The position numbers were made by a program, and so were the translations under genes. The notes beneath the pieces were generated by a model. The model saw nothing but the letters and a program-made list of their open reading frames with translations, searched no databases and had not been told where the DNA came from. A DNA stretch of 64,000 bases, from positions 186,001 through 250,000 of the forward strand of contig NZ_JAUSMX010000008.1 of NCBI RefSeq assembly GCF_030646115.1, in the 5' to 3' direction. The stretch comes from Fluviicoccus sp. (GTDB lineage Bacteria > Pseudomonadota > Gammaproteobacteria > Pseudomonadales > Moraxellaceae). This document shows, one piece after another, positions 51,238 through 61,047 of the stretch. Positions within the stretch are counted from its first letter, which is position 1, and every line of letters begins with the position of its first letter.

Positions 51238-54048
51238 TCAGTAAAAAATCCGGTAATCCAGACGCAGTTCGCCGGTGCTGTTGCCCTGGCTCTGTCCGGA
51301 ACGCCCGGCCTGCAGTTGCAGGCGCAGGCGGTCGCCCCCCAGCAGCGGGCCTTGCACCCCCAGCAGCGACTGGTAACCGGCGCCGCCATTATCGGAGTAA
51401 TTGGCGCCCAGCTCGCCGAAGCCGCGCCAGCCGCGAACGGGCTGCTCCTCGGGAATCTGCCCGAAGGCCCAGGCCAGGGCAAGCTGGCGATAGTCCTGCG
51501 GGATGAAGAAGCGGCTGTCGGCCGCCGCCCCGGCGGGAACCAGGGTGGCGAGCGCCGGGGAAAGCGGCGTGGCGGCGGCGCTGAACCGCCCCTCGCCCAA
51601 TTGCATTTTCAGCATGTGGTCGCTCTGACCGGCAAACAGCCGGTGCCCGGCTTCCAGCAGCAGGGTGCGGCCGCTGCCCAGGCTTTCCCCGGTTTGCGCC
51701 TGGTAATCGTGCTGCTCCAAGCGCAGGTTCAGGTGGTGGCGTCCGTCCGGGGTCCAGTTGAAACCGGTGGCCAGCTTGTCATCCAGACCAGCCACGCGTA
51801 GCGGCAGGCTGTCGGCGGTCAGGGCCCCGGTATGCAGGGCCCAGTCCAGGCGCAGGCGGCTGTCGACTGTATAGGTCTGCGCCAGCAGCAGGCCGGTGTT
51901 ACGGGCCAGGCCCTCCGACTGCTGCAGTCCCGCCAGCCACAGGCTGCGCGCGGACGGGTGCGACAGTTGCAGCGACAGCAGGCGGCGGTTGTCCGGATCA
52001 CGGCCCAGGGCAGCGGCATCTTTCCGGCTCGGATTTTCCTGATGCAGGGTCAGCGCCAGCCGGTTGCCATCGCCCAGAGGTGCTTCCCATTGCAGGGCGG
52101 TTCCAGCGTAATCAAGGCCCCCTTGGCGGGCATCCAGCGCCTGCACGCTCAGCCGGTGGCCGTGCGCGCCGCCCAGGCGCACAAAGCGCCGATGCAGTTC
52201 ATCATCGTCCGGAGCCTCGGTTTCCAGGGTGCGGAAGGCCAGATCCACCGCAAGGTCATGGCGTCCCAGACGTTCTGCCGCTTCAAGACGGTCATAGATC
52301 GGCAGTTCTTCCAGCCGCTGGTTGATCAGCTTGTCCATGGCCGGCCGGTCTTCCACCGGCAAGGCAAAGCCCAGCGCCGCCCAGCCGGGCAGGCGCAGGT
52401 CCGGCGTTCGGGCTGCCAGGTTGAGGGCGGCATCGGCGGCGTCATGGTTCAACAGCCAGCTTAAGCTGAGGTCGCGGCTGAAAGAGTCGGGTTTGCCGCC
52501 GCCCAGCCGGTCCAGCAACAGGCGGCGGCCGGGGCCGGGCCGGGCCTGTTGCAGCTTCAACGCCAGCAGGGCGTCTTCCAGCTGGCGGCGGCGCTCGGGC
52601 CGTTCGGCATCCAGATGCGCCCCGGCGCGGGCCAGGACTGCCTGCCGCAGTTGCCGTGCCTGTGCCAGCTGTCCTTGGGCATCCAGCGTGTCGGCCAGCG
52701 CCAGGGCGGCCAGGGCATCTTCAGGATGGCGGCGCTGCCAGGCCAATTGATAAGGCAGCGCGCGCGATAACTGCCGCAGTCTTTGCCAGCCGGACGCCCA
52801 GGCCGGCCACAACGGCTCATGCCGCCGCGCCAGTCCTTCGCGGGTTTCCAACAAGTAACGCAAGGCCAGCGTGTCATCCTGTTCCAGCAGCACTCCGGCC
52901 AGTCCCTGCACCAGCCGAACCGAGTCCGGGGCCAGTTGCAGTCCCCGGACGTAGTCGCGGCGGGCATCCGCCAGCCGACCGCGCACCCAGGCCAACCGCG
53001 CCCGCTGTTCCAGGAAACCGCCATTTGCTTCAAGCCGGGTGACGGCTTCCGGGGTCAGCGAGGCGAGGAAGGCGTCGGCGGCGCTCCAGGCCCTCGCCAC
53101 CTGCCACAGCGACAGCGCGTTGATGGCTCCGTTGTCGCGCGCAAAGCGCCGGAACAGCAACTCCTGCAGGCCGGCGGCGGCCAAGGGGTCCTGTTCCTGG
53201 ATCAGGGCGGCGTAATTCCACAAATCGCCTTCGCTGTAAGTATTCCCGTCCATCAGCACTTGATAGGCGCGCTGTGCGGTTTCGGTCAGGTTCAACAGCC
53301 GCGAAAGTTCGGCATAGGTCTGCCAGTAACCGGTCGCCGCTGACGGCATCTGCTTTTCGACGGCGGCCAGCCCGGCCTGGGCGCGGGGTAGATCACCGCG
53401 CCGGTATTGCAGGGCGGCCCGGCGTAACAGCCAAGCCTCCTTTGGCTTGGGTACGGCCAGCAAACGATCCAGTGCGGTTATGGCCTCGGCATCCTGGCCG
53501 CTGCGCTCGGCCAGCAGCGCTTCCACTTCCAGCACCGCTGCACGTGACTTGCCGTTCTCCAGACCCTTCAGGAAGCGCAGGCCGTCCTGCGGGCGTCCCA
53601 GCCGTTCATAGATTTCCGCCAGCTTCAGCAGCGTCGGCAAATCAGCGGGGCGCTGCGTGGCCAGCCGCTGCTGATAGGCCAACAGGGCTTCGTCATCCAG
53701 CAGCATCGGCGCCAGCCGCGCCACGGCGTTCCAGCTTTCATCGGCGCCGGTCAACCGGGCATGGCGCAGCCAGGCGGACAGGGCTTCGGCGGGTTCGCCC
53801 ACCCATTCCGAAACCTGGGCATACCGTTTCAGCCAGGCCGCATCTTCCGGCTTGAGGCTCACGGCTTTCCGCGCCACCTGCCAGGCGGCGGGCAGGTTGC
53901 GTCCGGCGACATAAATATCAAAGCCGAGGGTATAGCGGGTATCGTCAAACGGGGCTTGCGGAATGCCGGCTTTTTCATCCAGCAGGGAAATTTCCGCCAT
54001 GGCGAAGCCGGAAAATGTCAGCAGCAGCACGGCCGGGATAAGCTTCAT
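51238..54048 (-). CDS. pelB: PelB C-terminal part: periplasmic TPR and outer-membrane barrel
   Basis: Protein of 936 residues. A signal peptide (LIPAVLLLTFSGFAMA) precedes a long helical TPR region (to about 590; repeated ALxW/LLxA-type helices), then a C-terminal beta-barrel domain of about 300 residues ending GELRLDYRIFY, with a terminal aromatic residue for BAM recognition. In P. aeruginosa one PelB polypeptide of about 1190 residues carries both the TPR and barrel. Here an N-terminal piece is encoded separately upstream and the start overlaps its stop (ATGA). The signal peptide is convincing, so this is a genuine separate protein rather than a frameshift remnant. Confidence 0.88.
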   Translation of the reverse strand: MKLIPAVLLLTFSGFAMAEISLLDEKAGIPQAPFDDTRYTLGFDIYVAGRNLPAAWQVARKAVSLKPEDAAWLKRYAQVSEWVGEPAEALSAWLRHARLTGADESWNAVARLAPMLLDDEALLAYQQRLATQRPADLPTLLKLAEIYERLGRPQDGLRFLKGLENGKSRAAVLEVEALLAERSGQDAEAITALDRLLAVPKPKEAWLLRRAALQYRRGDLPRAQAGLAAVEKQMPSAATGYWQTYAELSRLLNLTETAQRAYQVLMDGNTYSEGDLWNYAALIQEQDPLAAAGLQELLFRRFARDNGAINALSLWQVARAWSAADAFLASLTPEAVTRLEANGGFLEQRARLAWVRGRLADARRDYVRGLQLAPDSVRLVQGLAGVLLEQDDTLALRYLLETREGLARRHEPLWPAWASGWQRLRQLSRALPYQLAWQRRHPEDALAALALADTLDAQGQLAQARQLRQAVLARAGAHLDAERPERRRQLEDALLALKLQQARPGPGRRLLLDRLGGGKPDSFSRDLSLSWLLNHDAADAALNLAARTPDLRLPGWAALGFALPVEDRPAMDKLINQRLEELPIYDRLEAAERLGRHDLAVDLAFRTLETEAPDDDELHRRFVRLGGAHGHRLSVQALDARQGGLDYAGTALQWEAPLGDGNRLALTLHQENPSRKDAAALGRDPDNRRLLSLQLSHPSARSLWLAGLQQSEGLARNTGLLLAQTYTVDSRLRLDWALHTGALTADSLPLRVAGLDDKLATGFNWTPDGRHHLNLRLEQHDYQAQTGESLGSGRTLLLEAGHRLFAGQSDHMLKMQLGEGRFSAAATPLSPALATLVPAGAAADSRFFIPQDYRQLALAWAFGQIPEEQPVRGWRGFGELGANYSDNGGAGYQSLLGVQGPLLGGDRLRLQLQAGRSGQSQGNSTGELRLDYRIFY

Positions 54049-54959
54049 GGTTGGCGTCCGGGAGTCTGGATGCGTTGCTTCAGTAACAACGACACGTAAT
54101 ATTCAGCAATATCGGGGCGGTTGGCGGCCAGCGCCAGCCGGGCCAGCGCCTCCAGCGTGACCGGATCGTTCGCCAGTGAGCCGAGGCGGAGGCGGGCGGC
54201 GTTCAGCGCTTCTTCCAGCCGGTTGGCGGCCTGGAAATGACGCATGGCCTCCAGGAACAGGATACGGCGCTGCTCCGGTGTCGGCGTCAGATCCAGCCCC
54301 AGCAGCAGGATGCGTCCGGCCATGGCGGGTTGGTTGTCGGCCAGCGCCAGCACGGCAATCTGCCGGTACCAGTTCAGATTACGCGGGCGGTCACTGGTGA
54401 TCAGCCGCAAATACAGATTTCTGGCGAGGTGGATTTCCCCCATGGCGTAGGCCTTGGCGGCAAAGTGTTCCAGGCGGTCGTCAAACCGGGGCGACCGGCT
54501 CAGGATGCGCAACTGTTCAATGAACTCTTTCTGGCGGCGCATGAAAATGGCGGAGTCGGCTCTTTCCGCCCACAGCAGCTTCTCCAGCAGGTTCAAGTGC
54601 AGCAATTCCGCCCGGTAACGGTCCTGCTCATCCAGTGCGGGTGAGGCCAGCACCGGTTGCAAGGTGGTCCAGGCGCGGAAGACCTGTCCGGTCTCGTGCT
54701 GGTGCAGCGCCAGTTGCAGGCGTAGATGATGGTCGTCCGGCTTGGCGCGCAACCAGGCCATCAGGTAGGCGATGGTCAGTGAGTCGCTGGCGGCCGATTG
54801 CTCCAGGCGGCGTTGCAGTATCTGCCCCGGAAACATCATCAACAGGATCAGCGCCACCGTCAGCCCGAAGATCAGGGTCTGACCGCTGCTGGAGAAGCGC
54901 AGCCGCACCGGCTCAGCGGTGGCAGACGATCTGGAGCGCAGCGAGATCATGGCGGACAT
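54045..54959 (-). CDS. PelB N-terminal part: membrane-anchored TPR protein
   Basis: Protein of 304 residues. One N-terminal TM helix (about 29-48, LIFGLTVALILLMMFPG) is followed by TPR-like helices (AYLMAWLRAKPDDHHLRLQL; LARNLYLRLITSD; RPDIAEYYVSLLLKQR). It corresponds to the inner-membrane-anchored N-terminal section of full-length PelB. The start overlaps the end of pelA by 47 bases (ATG 54959; ATG 54950 would reduce this to 38), and the stop overlaps the next start. Together with the following gene it gives about 1240 residues, close to one complete PelB. Confidence 0.8.
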   Translation of the reverse strand: MSAMISLRSRSSATAEPVRLRFSSSGQTLIFGLTVALILLMMFPGQILQRRLEQSAASDSLTIAYLMAWLRAKPDDHHLRLQLALHQHETGQVFRAWTTLQPVLASPALDEQDRYRAELLHLNLLEKLLWAERADSAIFMRRQKEFIEQLRILSRSPRFDDRLEHFAAKAYAMGEIHLARNLYLRLITSDRPRNLNWYRQIAVLALADNQPAMAGRILLLGLDLTPTPEQRRILFLEAMRHFQAANRLEEALNAARLRLGSLANDPVTLEALARLALAANRPDIAEYYVSLLLKQRIQTPGRQP

Positions 54960-57687
54960 TCTCGATAATCAGACGGGAACCTTGCCGGGTAAAGGGCAGG
55001 GGGCGGTTTTTGATTTGCGCCCGACAGGCGGCAGCGTTGGCGAATACCAGGCGTAACGGCTGATAACCGCGCACATCCAGGGTCAGGTTGCCGCTGACAT
55101 CCCGCTTGAAGCCGGTAATCCGGGCGTTGGCGGACTCCAGATACGGGGAGGCATCCGGCTCGGCAGTCAGGTTCAGCAGGGCGTCGTCACCGGTCAGGTG
55201 CACATAACGCGCCTGCGGACCCGGAGCCATGCCCGCCACAGCCAAGCTATGCGCCAGGTCCGGAGCCGGACCGGTCAACGGCAGGCGCATGGTGCGCAAG
55301 TCGCCGTTGCCGCGCAGGCGCAGCCCGTCGGGAGTGCGCGCCACGACAAAGTCATTGAAGTCCAGCACCTTGCGGATGTATTCCGATGCAAATACCGGAT
55401 GCAGCGGTTTCGACAGCGCCCAGCGGTACACCTCGTGCAAAGCCTGCAGCGAGGCCGTCTTGGAGGCGGCATAGGTATGGTAATAAATGTCCACCGGCTT
55501 GAAGCGAAGGGGGGTTTCGGTCAGTTCGAAGGTTTCGATGACGCGCCGGAATCCGTAAAAGGGGCCGGTCCAGAGATTCGTGTAGACATTCTCGTTCTGG
55601 TTAGGGGCAAACACCTGATAATAACCGTTGCGCGGCCTTCCCGGCCCGGCAATCTGTGTCCAGGAGTTGCGGCTGCGGGTAATCACGGTGTCGCCGCCAT
55701 TCATGTTCAACAACCCGGCCTTGTCAGCCGCAGCCAAGGCCTCTTCAGTGGCGACACAGTTGCCGGTCCACAGGAAGACCTTGGCCGGTTTGTCCTTGGG
55801 CGTCAGCCTACTGTTGATATAGTCCAGCGAACCGCCGATTTCCCGATTGACGTTATAGGTATATTCCGGGATGGCGAGGTGATAGCTTTCGCCGTTATCC
55901 AGATTGGACTCTGCCTTGCCCCAATGGAAGGGATGGGAGTAGGAGTGGCTGGCCGCTTCCACCCAGGGCAGGGCGAAAATGTCGCGGGCAATGCCTTCCA
56001 GTTGTGCGGATTTGGCCGGATACAGGCCGTTCGCGCCTATTTCGCCCTCAATCACTGACATGGTGGTGGGCAGCGGGTATTTCTTCAGCAGTTCGTCGCG
56101 CAGCACCTGACCGCTGGGCGGTGCGCCGAAGCGTTCGGCGCCGCTGGCGAAGCCGTCGCCGTCAATGTGCACCAGCAGCAACCGCCGGCCGTTCTCCGTG
56201 GTGATGTCCGGCACCGGAATGGAAGGATCAAGTTTCAGCGCCTGGCTCAGGAAGGTCAGGGGGTTGATATACCAGCGCTCGCCGTTGTCCTGCCCCGGCA
56301 ATTGGCCGACGGTATAAGGCGCCAGGGCATAGCCGCCCCAGGCGGTCAAGGCGGCGGGGTGGAAGATCTGGCCCGCCGAGGAGTAGATGGTCAGCAGCGG
56401 TTGCCCTTCACCGCTCAGTCGTAACGGATACAATTCGCCCTGACGCGGCGTCACCGGCAGTTCAAAGCCGGTCATGGTATGCCGGGCGGTCACTTTCAGC
56501 AGGGCGGACTTGTCGGCCTCGAAAGATTGCACCCCCAGTTTGCGCAGCAGCGGGTTGTCGTAGGCCATGCCGAAACGGCTGAACACCGCCAGCGGCACCC
56601 CGACATCGACCTGCCGCTCCAGCCAGGCAGCATAACGTCCGCCATCCGCCACTTCATCGCTGTTGATCCAGCTGACAATACCTGCATATCGACCGGTCAG
56701 CGGATAGTCCGGCAAGGGGCCATTGACCGGCACATAGTCGGGCGCCAGTCCCAGCCTAGCCATGGGCATACCCAGAAAACGCAGGGGATCAGAGTAATGG
56801 AGATCCGGACTCTCCGCCGGGTTGTAGAGTACCAGCACCCTGCGCGGCAGGACTTCCACAGAACCCACGCCCAACTGGTCCAGCGCCGGTGCCGACACCC
56901 ACGGAATGAAGCCGTCTTCGCGCAGCCGGTGCGCGGTTTCACGCGCCAGCGTGCGGTCGCCGGGGGGTACGTAATCAATGACCAGCACCGGCTTGCCATA
57001 ATCGGCCTGCACTGACTTCAGTTTCGCCGACAACCATTGCCGGTCTTTTGCCGGTACTTCCGCAAAACGCCTGGCAGCGGCGTCCCACCCCCGGTACAGT
57101 GACTCCGCCGCCACCATCCAGACATCGTTGTGGATTTGCGGCAGAATCTCAAAACCCCGGTTCACGATCAGCCGTGCTGCGGGCCATCGAGCCTTCAGGG
57201 CGTGAATGGTGCGGCGCATGCCCGCTTCCTGGAGGGCGCGGCTTTCGGGTGTCTTGGCCACCAACTGATAACTGTCCAGGGTATCCAGGAAAAAGCCGCG
57301 ATATCCGGCCTGCCACAACGGCGCAATGACCTGGTCCAGGAAAAAATCCGTCCATGCCGCTGCGGACTGGTCCACGACACGGCTGCCCCAGGCGCGGTTG
57401 CTGCCGGTCAGCAGCGACGGGGGAATTTGCTTGAACCAGGACCGGCCGGGATGCACTTCGCCGAGGCTGACGTAGGCGAACAGTTCACTGCCGGGATGCT
57501 TGAAACGGTTGGGGGAGGCGACATGATCCGGGTCCACGACGGCGACATCGAAGGCGCGCAATTCCGCAAGGGGCGGGTTGGCCCCGTAATAGAGGGCCAC
57601 GCTGGGAAGGGGCGCCGCTTGCACGCCTGTCCCAGGTATCAGGGACAGCAAAGCCAGCAGGGAGCACAGGAGTGACCTCAGCACCAT
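54913..57687 (-). CDS. pelA: Pel hydrolase/deacetylase PelA
   Basis: Periplasmic bifunctional enzyme of 924 residues that trims and deacetylates Pel. A signal peptide (LLCSLLALLSLIPGTGVQA) precedes the GH166 hydrolase domain, with a probable catalytic Glu195 in VAAESLYRGW. The deacetylase domain has HIDGDGF (D509/D511) and ASHSYSHPF (H581/H585), spaced as D528/D530 and H600/H604 of P. aeruginosa PelA. A C-terminal beta-rich domain completes the protein. First gene of the operon; a perfect palindrome lies about 115 bases upstream. The product makes Pel cationic and able to bind extracellular DNA. Confidence 0.96.
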   Translation of the reverse strand: MVLRSLLCSLLALLSLIPGTGVQAAPLPSVALYYGANPPLAELRAFDVAVVDPDHVASPNRFKHPGSELFAYVSLGEVHPGRSWFKQIPPSLLTGSNRAWGSRVVDQSAAAWTDFFLDQVIAPLWQAGYRGFFLDTLDSYQLVAKTPESRALQEAGMRRTIHALKARWPAARLIVNRGFEILPQIHNDVWMVAAESLYRGWDAAARRFAEVPAKDRQWLSAKLKSVQADYGKPVLVIDYVPPGDRTLARETAHRLREDGFIPWVSAPALDQLGVGSVEVLPRRVLVLYNPAESPDLHYSDPLRFLGMPMARLGLAPDYVPVNGPLPDYPLTGRYAGIVSWINSDEVADGGRYAAWLERQVDVGVPLAVFSRFGMAYDNPLLRKLGVQSFEADKSALLKVTARHTMTGFELPVTPRQGELYPLRLSGEGQPLLTIYSSAGQIFHPAALTAWGGYALAPYTVGQLPGQDNGERWYINPLTFLSQALKLDPSIPVPDITTENGRRLLLVHIDGDGFASGAERFGAPPSGQVLRDELLKKYPLPTTMSVIEGEIGANGLYPAKSAQLEGIARDIFALPWVEAASHSYSHPFHWGKAESNLDNGESYHLAIPEYTYNVNREIGGSLDYINSRLTPKDKPAKVFLWTGNCVATEEALAAADKAGLLNMNGGDTVITRSRNSWTQIAGPGRPRNGYYQVFAPNQNENVYTNLWTGPFYGFRRVIETFELTETPLRFKPVDIYYHTYAASKTASLQALHEVYRWALSKPLHPVFASEYIRKVLDFNDFVVARTPDGLRLRGNGDLRTMRLPLTGPAPDLAHSLAVAGMAPGPQARYVHLTGDDALLNLTAEPDASPYLESANARITGFKRDVSGNLTLDVRGYQPLRLVFANAAACRAQIKNRPLPFTRQGSRLIIENVRHDLAALQIVCHR

Positions 57688-57801
57688 AGGGAAACAGCCT
57701 TCGGGGGTCTATGTCTGGAAAATATACCGGGATCAGCCCCGGTGTCGGCGGGAAAGTGCCAACTGAATCTCATTTTAGGTGATTGGTTGTTAATTTGTCA
57801 T

Positions 57802-57819
57802 TTACCCGAGATCGGGTAA
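57802..57819. promoter_or_regulatory. Perfect palindrome upstream of pelA
   Basis: TTACCCGA-GA-TCGGGTAA, an 8-2-8 perfect dyad about 115 bases before the pelA start and 40 bases after the spoT stop, in a short A+T-rich gap. The two-base centre rules out an RNA terminator loop, so a protein-binding operator is more likely. It does not match the FleQ pattern known for pel of P. aeruginosa. Confidence 0.55.
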
Positions 57820-57858
57820 TTATTGTACGAAGGGCCAACTTGGCCGTGGTGATCCCTG

Positions 57859-59964
57859 TCAAGCGCGGACGCGGGTGACCTTTTCCACGCCGTTGAGAAT
57901 GCGGATGCGCTTGATGATGCGGGCCAGATGCACACGGTCGCGTACGGACAAATTCAGGCTGATGACGGCGTGTTGCGGGCCCTTTTCCTGCATGCTGATG
58001 TTTTCGATATTGGCGTCGTTGGCGGTGACTTCGCGTGCGATTTCCGCCAGCATGCCGCGCTGGTTGGTCAGCTCGATGCGCAATTCACTGGGGAATTCGC
58101 GTTCAATGGTTTCCGACCATTGCAGGGGCATGCACTTGTCGGGGTTGTCGCGCAGTTCCGCCACCAGGTTGTTGCAGATGTCGCGATGAATGACGATGCC
58201 ACGCCCGGCGCTGAGGTGGCCGATAATGCTGTCGCCGGGCAGGGGTCGGCAGCAGCGGGCGTAGGACACCAGCAGGCCCTCGGTGCCATGGATGGCCATA
58301 TGCCGGGAGGCGGGACGGTTTTGCTCGCGGGACCCTTCCGGCGCCAGCCGTCGCGCCACCAGTTGCGGCGCACGGTTGCCCAGACCGATGTCTTCAAGCA
58401 GGCTGTCCAGATTGTCGAAGCCCAACTCGCCCAGCACCTGGGTCAGCAGGGAGGAGGGCACGGCGGCCACTTTCAGGGCATAGGCAGACAAGGCCTTGTC
58501 CAGCAGGCGGCGGCCGAGATCCACCGACTGGGACTGCTGCTGGTCCTTGAGGTAGCTGCGGATATTGGCGCGCGCCTTGCTGGTGATGACGAAATTCAGC
58601 CAGTGCGGATTGGGCATGGCGCCCGGTGCGCTGATCACTTCCACAGTTTGTCCGGTCAGCAGCGGCAGGCTGAGCGGGGCCAGACGGCCGTCCACACGGG
58701 CAGCGACGCAGCTGTTGCCGACATCGCTATGAACGGCATAGGCGAAATCGACCGGTGTGGAGCCCTTGGGCAGCGTCAGGATGGTGCCCTTCGGTGTAAA
58801 GACGTAGACCTCGTCCGGGAACAGATCAATCTTGACGTTTTCAATGAATTCCAGCGAATTGCCGGCGCTCTTCTGCAATTCCAGCAGCGACTTCATCCAT
58901 TCCCGGGCGCGGGCCTGCGAGGTGTTGCCGGTGTCCTTGTACAGCCAGTGCGCGGCCACGCCGTTGTTGGCCATGGACTCCATGGCTTCGGTGCGGATCT
59001 GGATTTCAATGGGCACGCCGCGCTGACCTTTCAGCACGGTATGCAACGACTGGTAGCCGTTGGCCTTGGGAATGGCGATGTAGTCCTTGAACTTGCCGGG
59101 GATGGGCTTGTACAGGTTGTGCATGATGCCTAGCGCGCGATAACAGGCATCTACCGACTCCACCACTACCCGGAAGCCGTAAACATCCATGATTTCGGAG
59201 AATGACTTCTGTTTCTCCTTCATTTTCATGTAGATGCTGTACATGTGCTTCTCACGGCCCAGCACCCGCGATGCCAGTCCTTCCTGGCGCAGGCGCTGTT
59301 CCAGCGTCTGGCGGATGGTTTCCAGCATGTCCTTGCGGTTGCCGCGCGCCACGCGTACCGCCTTGCGGATCAGCGGCGCCCGCATCGGGAACAGGGCTTC
59401 GAAACAGAGATCTTCCAGTTCAATGCGCACCTGGTTCATGCCCAGGCGGTTGGCCAGCGGGGCGTAGATGTCCAGGGTTTCCTGGGCAATGCGGCGGCGT
59501 TTTTCGGGAGCCAGCACATCCAGCGTGCGCATGTTGTGCAGGCGGTCAGCCAGCTTGACAATGATCACCCGGATATCCTGGGTCATCGCCAGCATCATCT
59601 TGCGCAGGTTTTCGGCCTGGGCTTCGGCTTTGGTCTGGGTGCGCACCTTGGCCAGCTTGGTGACGCCGTCCACCAGGTCAGCCACGTCGACACCGAAATG
59701 CTTGCCCAGTTCCTCCTTGGAAACGCCGGTGTCCTCAATCACGTCATGCAGCAGCGCGGCCATCAGGCTTTGATGGTCCATGTGCATGTGGGCGAGGATG
59801 TCGGCGACGGCCAGGGGGTGGGTGATGTACGGGTCGCCGTTGCGGCGGAACTGCCCTTCGTGGGCGATCCTGGAAAAAACGTATGCGGATTCGACCTCGG
59901 CAATCTGCTCCGGCTTGAGGTAGGTGGCGAGGTATTCGCTGAAACCAGCGAGTCCGGCACTCAT
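57859..59964 (-). CDS. spoT: Bifunctional (p)ppGpp synthetase/hydrolase SpoT
   Basis: Controls the stringent-response alarmone. Protein of 701 residues: HD hydrolase domain (AALLHDVIEDTGV), synthetase domain with YKPIPGKFKDYIAIPKANGYQSLHT, TGS domain (YVFTPKGTILTLPKGSTPVDFAYAVHSDVG) and C-terminal ACT domain (IENISMQEKGPQ). The catalytic HD motif is intact, as in true SpoT. It follows rpoZ on the same strand, the conserved rpoZ-spoT order. Confidence 0.97.
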   Translation of the reverse strand: MSAGLAGFSEYLATYLKPEQIAEVESAYVFSRIAHEGQFRRNGDPYITHPLAVADILAHMHMDHQSLMAALLHDVIEDTGVSKEELGKHFGVDVADLVDGVTKLAKVRTQTKAEAQAENLRKMMLAMTQDIRVIIVKLADRLHNMRTLDVLAPEKRRRIAQETLDIYAPLANRLGMNQVRIELEDLCFEALFPMRAPLIRKAVRVARGNRKDMLETIRQTLEQRLRQEGLASRVLGREKHMYSIYMKMKEKQKSFSEIMDVYGFRVVVESVDACYRALGIMHNLYKPIPGKFKDYIAIPKANGYQSLHTVLKGQRGVPIEIQIRTEAMESMANNGVAAHWLYKDTGNTSQARAREWMKSLLELQKSAGNSLEFIENVKIDLFPDEVYVFTPKGTILTLPKGSTPVDFAYAVHSDVGNSCVAARVDGRLAPLSLPLLTGQTVEVISAPGAMPNPHWLNFVITSKARANIRSYLKDQQQSQSVDLGRRLLDKALSAYALKVAAVPSSLLTQVLGELGFDNLDSLLEDIGLGNRAPQLVARRLAPEGSREQNRPASRHMAIHGTEGLLVSYARCCRPLPGDSIIGHLSAGRGIVIHRDICNNLVAELRDNPDKCMPLQWSETIEREFPSELRIELTNQRGMLAEIAREVTANDANIENISMQEKGPQHAVISLNLSVRDRVHLARIIKRIRILNGVEKVTRVRA

Positions 59965-59987
59965 CGGAGTTTCCGGTGGGGAGGCGG

Positions 59988-60009
59988 GGGCGGCCGCAGA
60001 CGGCCGCCC
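59988..60009. other. GC-rich hairpin between rpoZ and spoT
   Basis: GGGCGGCCG (59988-59996) and CGGCCGCCC (60001-60009) form a 9-bp perfect stem with a 4-base loop, in the 51-base gap between rpoZ and spoT. There is no T-run. It could adjust the ratio of the two products by processing or partial termination. Confidence 0.6.
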
Positions 60010-60015
60010 GGCGGC

Positions 60016-60300
60016 TCAGAAGCCGGGAATGTCCATGCCCATGCCAAGACCCATGCCCAGGCTGATGTCCAGGGCGACATCATCCACCGGATCTTCATCC
60101 TTGGCGTGCAGGATGGAACGGTCCACGAGACCGGCGGCGATTTCGCGCAGCGCCATCACGGTTGGTTTGTCATTGTCCCAGGGCAGCAGGGCTTCCTTGT
60201 TTCCCGAAGCCAATTGGCGGGCGCGGCGGGAGGCGACCAGAACCAGTTCAAAGCGGTTTTCGACTGCACCCAGGCAATCATCGACGGTAACGCGAGCCAT
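60016..60300 (-). CDS. rpoZ: RNA polymerase omega subunit
   Basis: Small polymerase subunit of 94 residues that stabilises beta'. It begins [22 protein letters not shown] and has [11 protein letters not shown], the conserved family core; the C terminus is glycine/methionine-rich ([14 protein letters not shown]). ATG 60300 is the family start. Located between gmk and spoT as usual. Confidence 0.97.
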   Translation of the reverse strand: MARVTVDDCLGAVENRFELVLVASRRARQLASGNKEALLPWDNDKPTVMALREIAAGLVDRSILHAKDEDPVDDVALDISLGMGLGMGMDIPGF

Positions 60301-60346
60301 TTCGAATCTCAACAGCAACAGGGAAAACCTTGAATATACGCAATTC

Positions 60347-60970
<624 letters not shown>

Positions 60971-61047
60971 TCACTATCGGGTGGGTGGAGGGCGGGTCGG
61001 TCGCCGGGCTGCTATTCAAGCATACCGGCGCCCCATCCGGCAGGGGG

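Noticed and set aside
54045-54048. Frameshift error joining the two PelB parts
   Set aside because: The downstream gene has its own signal peptide and a clean ATGA overlap, which favours two real genes; re-sequencing would settle it.
57688-57858. Rho-independent terminator after spoT
   Set aside because: The palindrome there has only a two-base centre and no T-run, so it cannot form a normal terminator hairpin.
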